A stretch of 64,000 bases of DNA from an uncultured Gammaproteobacteria bacterium. GTDB lineage: Bacteria; Pseudomonadota; Gammaproteobacteria; Eutrophobiales; Eutrophobiaceae. Below are positions 58,582-64,000 of this stretch, piece by piece. Numbering within the stretch: the stretch's first letter is position 1; each line of letters begins with the position of its first letter. The DNA is taken from assembly GCA_951812995.1 (NCBI GenBank), contig CATOTD010000009.1, positions 62,001 to 126,000 of the forward strand, read 5' to 3'. Under the pieces are notes generated by a model. The model saw only the letters and a list, made by a program, of their open reading frames with translations. It was not told the origin of the DNA and searched no databases. Position numbers and translations under genes: made by a program.

Positions 58582-60516
58582 CTATTTTTTGTTATCTTCC
58601 TCAACTTCTTCAAACTCAGCATCGACAACATCAGCATCTGCATTTTTGTCATCTGGCGTGTCAGTCGCGCCACCAGCATCACTGCCTGCTGGATCTTGTT
58701 GTTCGGCATAGGCACGTTCGGCAAGTTTTCCTGCAAGCTCTGTCAATCTGTTTGTCTTGCCTGTTATTGCTTCCTTGTCATCACTTTTTAAGGCTTCTTC
58801 CAAATCGGTTATGGCAGATTCAATATCCTTTTTTTCCTGCTCTGCTACCTTGTCGCCCAAGTCATCCATGGATTTTTTAGCCGAATGGATCATGTTCTCT
58901 GCCATATTGCGCGCTTCAATTAATTCCTTCGCCATGCGATCTCCTTCTGCATGTGCCTCGGCATCCTTGACCATATTATCTATTTCTTCATCAGAGAGAC
59001 CACTTGAGGCCTTAATAACAATCGATTGTTCTTTACCGGTCGCCTTGTCTTTAGCCGAGACATTCAAGATACCATTCGCATCAATATCAAAATTGACTTC
59101 AATCTGTGGTACGCCACGTGGTGCTGGCGGAATATCACTTAGATCAAAACGCCCCAATGACTTATTCCCTGACGCTATCTCACGCTCACCTTGTAGCACA
59201 TGTACGGTGACGGCCGTTTGGTTATTCTCAGCCGTCGAGAAGACCTGATTGGCCTTGGTCGGTATCGTCGTGTTCTTGTCGATCAACTTGGTCATAACAC
59301 CGCCCATCGTTTCAATGCCCAAAGACAGTGGTGTCACATCCAGCAACAGTACGTCTTTAACATCACCACCTAGCACACCGGCCTGGATAGCCGCACCAAC
59401 CGCAACCGCTTCGTCGGGGTTGACATCCCGCCGCGGCTCTTTTGCGAAGAATGCCTGTACCTTTTCCTGCACCATCGGCATGCGTGTTTGGCCGCCCACC
59501 AAAATAACATCGGTAATATCCGATGCAGAAAGCCCAGCATCATCAAGCGCAACTTGACACGGTGCTATCGTGCGCTCAACCAGATCGTCTACTAATGATT
59601 CCAACTTGGCTCGGGTCATCTTTAGGTTAAGATGTTTCGGACCTGATGCATCGGCTGTAATGTAAGGTAAGTTTATATCGGTCTGTTGACTTGATGATAA
59701 TTCAATCTTGGCCTTTTCGGCTGCTTCTTTAAGACGTTGTAATGCCAAAGGATCGTTATGTAAATCCACGCCTTGCTCTTTCTTGAATTCATCGCAGAGG
59801 AAATCAATAACGCGGAAATCAAAATCTTCACCACCAAGAAAAGTATCGCCATTCGTTGAGAGTACTTCAAATTGATGCTCACCATCTATATCGGCAATCT
59901 CAATGATAGATACGTCAAACGTACCGCCCCCTAAATCATAAACAACAATCTTGGCATCACCGCGTCTCTTATCCATGCCATACGCCAATGCAGCGGCAGT
60001 GGGTTCATTGATAATACGCTTGACTTCAAGGCCAGCGATACGACCTGCATCCTTGGTTGCCTGACGTTGAGAATCATTAAAATAAGCGGGCACCGTAATG
60101 ACCGCTTCGGTCACTTCTTCGCCAATGTAATCTTCTGCTGTATTCTTCATCTTCATGAGCACACGTGCGGAGATTTCTGGTGGTGCCATCTTCTTGCCAT
60201 TGACCTCAACCCAGGCATCACCATTATCGGCCTTTACGATCTTATAGGGCACGAGCTTGATATCTTTTTGCACCGTATCTTCATCAAAACGACGACCGAT
60301 CAAACGTTTAACAGCATAAAGCGTGTTGTCCGGGTTTGTAACAGATTGACGCTTGGCGGATTGACCAACAAGTACCTCATCGCTGTCTGAGTAAGCGACA
60401 ATGGACGGCGTTGTTCTGGTGCCTTCGCTGTTTTCTATGACCTTCGCTTCACCACCCTCAAGAATTGCCACGCATGAATTAGTGGTACCGAGATCAACTC
60501 CTATTATCTTAGCCAT
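58582..60516 (-). CDS. dnaK: Chaperone protein DnaK (Hsp70)
   Basis: 644 residues, standard length. '[14 protein letters not shown]' near the N-terminus, '[13 protein letters not shown]', '[16 protein letters not shown]', the linker '[13 protein letters not shown]' and the substrate-binding domain are all conserved. The C-terminal end is acidic ('[13 protein letters not shown]'). ATP-dependent folding chaperone. It is preceded by grpE (110-bp gap with a heat-shock-type promoter) and followed by dnaJ. Confidence 0.98.
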   Translation of the reverse strand: MAKIIGVDLGTTNSCVAILEGGEAKVIENSEGTRTTPSIVAYSDSDEVLVGQSAKRQSVTNPDNTLYAVKRLIGRRFDEDTVQKDIKLVPYKIVKADNGDAWVEVNGKKMAPPEISARVLMKMKNTAEDYIGEEVTEAVITVPAYFNDSQRQATKDAGRIAGLEVKRIINEPTAAALAYGMDKRRGDAKIVVYDLGGGTFDVSIIEIADIDGEHQFEVLSTNGDTFLGGEDFDFRVIDFLCDEFKKEQGVDLHNDPLALQRLKEAAEKAKIELSSSQQTDINLPYITADASGPKHLNLKMTRAKLESLVDDLVERTIAPCQVALDDAGLSASDITDVILVGGQTRMPMVQEKVQAFFAKEPRRDVNPDEAVAVGAAIQAGVLGGDVKDVLLLDVTPLSLGIETMGGVMTKLIDKNTTIPTKANQVFSTAENNQTAVTVHVLQGEREIASGNKSLGRFDLSDIPPAPRGVPQIEVNFDIDANGILNVSAKDKATGKEQSIVIKASSGLSDEEIDNMVKDAEAHAEGDRMAKELIEARNMAENMIHSAKKSMDDLGDKVAEQEKKDIESAITDLEEALKSDDKEAITGKTNRLTELAGKLAERAYAEQQDPAGSDAGGATDTPDDKNADADVVDAEFEEVEEDNKK

Positions 60517-60585
60517 GCTTTATCTCCAAAAATACTTGAACTTTTTAAGTCACATTTAGTTTATAAAATATATTGCCTGTTTGGT

Positions 60586-60613
60586 AAGTGTGGACAATTT
60601 CTTTGTTTTCAAG
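60586..60613 (-). promoter_or_regulatory. Putative sigma32 (heat-shock) promoter of dnaK
   Basis: On the minus strand CTTGAAA (60613-60607), the full sigma32 -35 consensus, is followed 13 bp later by CCACACTT (60593-60586), which matches 6 of 8 positions of the -10 CCCCATNT. It lies 70 bp before the dnaK start, inside the grpE-dnaK gap. Confidence 0.55.
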
Positions 60614-60626
60614 CCCACAAACAAAA

Positions 60627-61283
60627 TTATTTAGCGACGATAACCATCGCTGGCCTAAGCAATCGCCCATTCAATGTATAACCCTTCTGCATCACCGTCA
60701 CGACCGTCCCTGATTCAGTTCCTTCAGTGTCTTGCATGGAAATAGCTTCATGTTGTTGCGGATTGAATTTTTCGCCTTGCGGTGTCAAGGCTTCTACATC
60801 AAATTTTTCTATCACGGTATTGAACATTTTCAGTGTTAGTTCCATACCTTCTCTTAGATCATCAATGTTCTCGGCACTGGCCGCTATGCCTAATTCCAGA
60901 CTATCCAGAACCGGCAACAGCTCATTAATAAACTTTTCCAATGCGTATTTATGCGCATTTTCTATATCGCGCATAGTCCGTTTACGCAGGTTGTCCATCT
61001 CAGCCTGTATCCGCAGCGCACGATCTTCATGCGTCTGCGCGAGTGCTTGCGCTTTTTCGAGTTGATTTTGTAAAGACACCTTGTCGGTTTCAAGTTGTTC
61101 TGCTGCAAACTCAAGCTCTGATGCCAAAACATCATTTACATCTTCTGGTATGTCAACCTCCTCTACAGTAGCCGCTTGTTCGATAGTTGCTTGTTCAGCA
61201 GACTTTTGTTCGGCAGGCACTTGTTCGGTAGCCGCTTGTTCAATAGCTTCATCCTGATCAATATCGTTTTGTTGTCCTGACAT
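60627..61283 (-). CDS. grpE: Nucleotide exchange factor GrpE
   Basis: 218 residues. N-terminal Gln/Glu/Ala-rich segment with the recurring unit 'EQAATEQ', then the long coiled coil (~55-135) and the beta-wing with 'GEKFNPQQHEAIS', 'GTVVTVMQKGYTLNGRLLRP' and 'AMVIVAK'. It releases ADP from DnaK and acts as a thermosensor in relatives. The intact coil shows what the 125-residue accessory protein at 47.2-47.6 kb has lost. 68 bp after hrcA. Confidence 0.97.
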   Translation of the reverse strand: MSGQQNDIDQDEAIEQAATEQVPAEQKSAEQATIEQAATVEEVDIPEDVNDVLASELEFAAEQLETDKVSLQNQLEKAQALAQTHEDRALRIQAEMDNLRKRTMRDIENAHKYALEKFINELLPVLDSLELGIAASAENIDDLREGMELTLKMFNTVIEKFDVEALTPQGEKFNPQQHEAISMQDTEGTESGTVVTVMQKGYTLNGRLLRPAMVIVAK

Positions 61284-61350
61284 AGTTAACCTCTTTTATT
61301 TAGACAATAGAAACTCTGCATCTAGCCAGATGCGCGTTACTAGATGGGGA

Positions 61351-62415
61351 TTATTTTTTTGAGTTCAAGGCAACACCAAGCATTTTTGCCGTTATGTCGA
61401 CAATCGGAATAACACGCTCATAGTGCATACGAGTTGATCCTATCACGCCTAAAACACCGAGTACTTCACCATCTACTTCATACGGTGATGTGACGACACT
61501 GCAATTATCGAGCACATCATAACCGGATTCTTCACCAATAAATATTTGCATTCCATCGGCATTAATAACCTGTTCCAGCAAATGCAGAATATCGCGCTTC
61601 TGATTAAACGTTTCAAACAACTTTTTTAATTTATCAACATTACAAAGTTCCGCAACATCCATGAGGTTGGTTTGTCCAGAAAACAGCACATCGTCACCTG
61701 CGTTTTTGATACCATCATCAAACGCTATCTGCGCCATCTCAATCGCCGATTGCATAGACTGATTCACATCTTCTTTCATCTTTTTCAATTCTTCGAGGAT
61801 CAAAGTCCGAATCATCGTCAGGTCTTTATCAGTAAAGAGCGCATTGAGATAGTTAGAAATCTGCTGTAATTCCGACGTGGAATAGGTCTTGTCCGTATTG
61901 ATGATACGATTTTGTATTTCTTGATCATTTATCACCAGGATCACCAATACCCTCTTTTCCGATAAGGCAATAAATTCAATATGCTGTAATTTAGATTGGG
62001 TCGTACGCGGTAACATGACAACGCCCGCGAGCTGGGTTATATCTGAGAGTATGGAAGAAGTACGCTGAATTAATGAGGCATGATCATTGTCAGGTGCCAT
62101 TTCTTGTGCAATTTTTTGTACGTCATCTGAATTGAGATCATTGACTCTTAATAAACTATCAACAAATAATCGATAACCTTTGGCAGTGGGTACTCGGCCC
62201 GCAGAAGTATGTGGCGAAAGTAAGAGGCCGAGGTCTTCAAGATCTGCCATCACATTACGTATTGAGGCGGGACTCAGCTTTAAGTTTGAATCTTTTGAAA
62301 GCGTACGCGATCCTACCGGGGTACCCTCTTCAATAAAATATTCAACCAGTGCCTTAAATAAAAAAAGACTGCGTTCTGATAATTGTAGCGAATCTATCGT
62401 TGAAACCATACCCAT
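61351..62415 (-). CDS. hrcA: Heat-inducible transcription repressor HrcA
   Basis: 354 residues. N-terminal winged helix ('LVEYFIEEGTPVGSRTLS', 'SPASIRNVMADLEDLGLL', 'HTSAGRVPTAKGYRLFVDSL'), then the dimerisation and C-terminal GAF-like domain ending 'VLGVIGSTRMHYERVIPIVD'. It binds CIRCE operators and represses chaperone genes. A CIRCE-like site lies 32 bp upstream of its start, so it probably represses itself and genes downstream. Start ATG 62415; ATG 62409 is also possible. Confidence 0.96.
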   Translation of the reverse strand: MGMVSTIDSLQLSERSLFLFKALVEYFIEEGTPVGSRTLSKDSNLKLSPASIRNVMADLEDLGLLLSPHTSAGRVPTAKGYRLFVDSLLRVNDLNSDDVQKIAQEMAPDNDHASLIQRTSSILSDITQLAGVVMLPRTTQSKLQHIEFIALSEKRVLVILVINDQEIQNRIINTDKTYSTSELQQISNYLNALFTDKDLTMIRTLILEELKKMKEDVNQSMQSAIEMAQIAFDDGIKNAGDDVLFSGQTNLMDVAELCNVDKLKKLFETFNQKRDILHLLEQVINADGMQIFIGEESGYDVLDNCSVVTSPYEVDGEVLGVLGVIGSTRMHYERVIPIVDITAKMLGVALNSKK

Positions 62416-62446
62416 TACAAGCGCAACTGAAGTAATAAAATAAAAT

Positions 62447-62473
62447 CTAGCATTCTACCGTATTAAGTGCAAA
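62447..62473 (-). promoter_or_regulatory. CIRCE-like operator upstream of hrcA
   Basis: On the plus strand CTAGCATTC-N9-AAGTGCAAA. Each half matches the CIRCE consensus (TTAGCACTC-N9-GAGTGCTAA) at 7 of 9 positions with the exact 9-bp spacer. It overlaps a possible minus-strand promoter TTGCAC-N17-TAGATT. Expected as HrcA binding site for hrcA-grpE. Confidence 0.6.
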
Positions 62474-62574
62474 GCATATTCAACATACCTTGAAAATATC
62501 TTGCCGGGATATATTGGTCACTGCCGCAGAGCATGTTATGTTTGATGAAAAAATGACAGGACTGCTCCAAAATC

Positions 62575-63438
62575 ATGTTTAATCGAATCGGACTTATTAC
62601 CAACGCAGACACGAAGGCCATTCAGGCAACATTAATTGAACTGGTTGCATATCTTGGTGCATATAATCGCACGGTCATTTTGAATACAGGTTGTGCTGAT
62701 TTACTCAACGATCACGAATTTGCTGTCTTCAACACCAGTGAATTAGGCAAACATTGCGATCTCGTCATTGCCATTGGCGGCGATGGCACGATGTTGATGG
62801 CATCTCATAACCTCTGTGACTTTGATATACCATTACTCGGCATTAATCTTGGCCATGTTGGTTTTCTGGCCGATATTCCGGCTGACGACATCGCCGATAA
62901 TATGGACGACATATTAAATGGCCAGTTTGTTGAAGATGTTCGTTTCCTGCTAAAAGGTCAGGTCTTTCGAGATGAAGTATGTCTCTTTACAGGCAATGCT
63001 ATCAATGATGTCATCGTCCAAAAATTTAATATCGCCCGATTAGTCGAACTGGAAACCTATATTGATGGTACGTTTGTCCATAAACATCGATCGGATGGCA
63101 TGATTGTCTCATCACCCACGGGTTCAACGGCCTATGCCCTTGCCAGCGGCGGCCCTATAGTACACCCGGCACTTGATGCCTTGTTGTTAGTCCCTATTTG
63201 TCCACACTCACTCACCAATCGCCCCATTGTTGTTGACGGCAAAAATTGTATTGAGGTTGTTATCGGAACAAGAGAGGTTGACCGTGCCCACCTCACGCTG
63301 GATGGTGAAACAACATTTGAACTTTGCCCGGGAGACAGGGTGCGCGTTGAAAAAAGAAATATGAATATCCGGTTAATCCATCCATCCGGACACGACCAGT
63401 TTCATGTTCTGCGTGAAAAATTAAACTGGAGCAAATAG
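62575..63438 (+). CDS. nadK: NAD kinase
   Basis: 287 residues. ATP-dependent NAD phosphorylation to NADP. Key motifs: 'VIAIGGDGTML' with the catalytic Asp (~60-70), 'LGINLGHVGFLADIP', 'SSPTGSTAYALASGGPIVHP' and 'LTLDGE'. Length is normal. It is divergent from hrcA and directly followed by recN (2 bp gap), the usual gammaproteobacterial order. Confidence 0.96.
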   Translation: MFNRIGLITNADTKAIQATLIELVAYLGAYNRTVILNTGCADLLNDHEFAVFNTSELGKHCDLVIAIGGDGTMLMASHNLCDFDIPLLGINLGHVGFLADIPADDIADNMDDILNGQFVEDVRFLLKGQVFRDEVCLFTGNAINDVIVQKFNIARLVELETYIDGTFVHKHRSDGMIVSSPTGSTAYALASGGPIVHPALDALLLVPICPHSLTNRPIVVDGKNCIEVVIGTREVDRAHLTLDGETTFELCPGDRVRVEKRNMNIRLIHPSGHDQFHVLREKLNWSK

Positions 63439-63440
63439 CA

Positions 63441-64000
63441 TTGTTACGGCAACTCGCCATTAAAAATCTGGCTGTTATCGATAAGCTGAGTATTGATTTC
63501 AAATCCGGCATGACGGTGCTGACGGGTGAAACGGGGGCCGGTAAGTCGATATTACTTGATGCCTTGGGTTTGGTGTTGGGTGATCGTGCAGATACCAACA
63601 TCATTAGAATCGGTGCCGCAAAAACAGATATTACGGCCATTTTTTCTATTCAAAATAACGACTATATCCATCGTCGACTGCAGGAAATGGAGCTTGAGCC
63701 TGATGATGAATTATTCATAAGGCGAACTATTAGCCAAGATGGACGGTCGCGGGCGTATCTAAATAATACGCCGGTCCCGGTTCAAACCCTGCGTGAGATA
63801 GGCGAATATCTGGTTGACATACACGGTCAACACGCACATCAATCCTTGTCTCGCCCAAAAATGCAACGCGCAATACTGGATGCGGCTGGAGACTATAAGG
63901 CCTTGTTGGATGATGTTGCTAAAACCCATGCGGCCTGGAAACATGTCAATCAGGAACTGCTCCATTTTGAAACAATGGGCGAAGATTTTGAAGCACGCTT
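63441..64000 (+). CDS. recN: DNA repair protein RecN (3' end outside window)
   Basis: 186 codons are visible from a TTG start two bases after the nadK stop ('MLRQLAIKNLAVIDKLSIDF'). The Walker A motif GETGAGKS follows, then 'RRTISQDGRSRAYLNNTPVP' and 'LVDIHGQHAHQSL', typical of RecN N-termini. RecN is an SMC-like ATPase in double-strand break repair. The gene is cut by the window end. Confidence 0.94.
   Translation, partial: MLRQLAIKNLAVIDKLSIDFKSGMTVLTGETGAGKSILLDALGLVLGDRADTNIIRIGAAKTDITAIFSIQNNDYIHRRLQEMELEPDDELFIRRTISQDGRSRAYLNNTPVPVQTLREIGEYLVDIHGQHAHQSLSRPKMQRAILDAAGDYKALLDDVAKTHAAWKHVNQELLHFETMGEDFEAR

Noticed and set aside
62489..62512. Heat-shock promoter for nadK from a plus-strand CTTGAAA
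   Set aside because: No -10 CCCCAT-like box lies at proper distance and nadK is not a heat-shock gene.

Overview
This window looks like the chromosome of an IS-rich gammaproteobacterium. The evidence is the gene content and order: a hrcA-grpE-dnaK-dnaJ-dapB block divergent from nadK-recN, an ampD-ampE pair, lpxH next to ppiB, and a bacterial-type gltX. No 16S or other decisive species marker is present, so the genus stays open.

Layout. (1) Positions 1-9261, minus strand: the N-terminal 3,087 codons of a giant adhesin whose C-terminus lies outside the window. It is built mostly of Ig-like repeats, with a nearly identical 282-bp tandem array at 1-3490. (2) Positions 9.5-18.3 kb: ordinary chromosome with a Sel1-repeat protein, mltF, gltX, tRNA-Ala, tRNA-Glu, and three envelope-polysaccharide genes (UDP-glucuronate epimerase, nucleotide-sugar dehydrogenase, O-antigen ligase). 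(3) Positions 18.5-21.5 kb: a nest of truncated IS481, IS5 and IS256 elements. (4) Positions 21.6-24.5 kb: ppiB, lpxH, ampE, ampD. (5) Positions 24.5-33.2 kb: decayed accessory DNA. It holds a DUF262/GmrSD-type restriction gene broken by two IS insertions, a DM13 protein, tRNA-Leu, a frameshifted FkbM methyltransferase and several dead transposases. (6) Positions 33.2-56.2 kb: an accessory island bounded and cut up by three 1301-bp IS5 copies. (7) Positions 56.3-64 kb: conserved core genes dapB, dnaJ, dnaK, grpE, hrcA, nadK and the start of recN.

The most interesting part is the minus-strand cassette at 34925-47985. A ribbon-helix-helix regulator (frameshifted here) and a previously unlisted 53-residue ORF lead into a miniature GrpE-like protein, a divergent Hsp70, a CDC48-type AAA+ ATPase, a J-domain-like protein without the HPD motif that ends in a PH-like domain, and a single-pass membrane protein. 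Next to them lies a 1,866-residue protein with an N-terminal Hsp90/sacsin-type GHKL ATPase and a C-terminal PD-(D/E)XK (DUF3883-like) nuclease domain. The first genes overlap or lie a few bases apart, so they are probably co-transcribed. The cassette therefore holds counterparts of GrpE, DnaK and DnaJ plus an unfoldase-like ATPase and a nuclease-linked Hsp90-like ATPase, all distinct from the housekeeping chaperone genes about 10 kb away. Its neighbours are restriction remnants, a Fic protein and tRNA genes, which suggests a mobile conflict or defence function. That function is inferred, not shown.

The last third of the nuclease-ATPase gene is duplicated in inverted orientation at 50722-52465, together with a small HTH remnant. 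All four 1301-bp IS5 copies share the same frame-breaking lesion where the catalytic Glu should be, so they were probably spread by a transposase supplied in trans.
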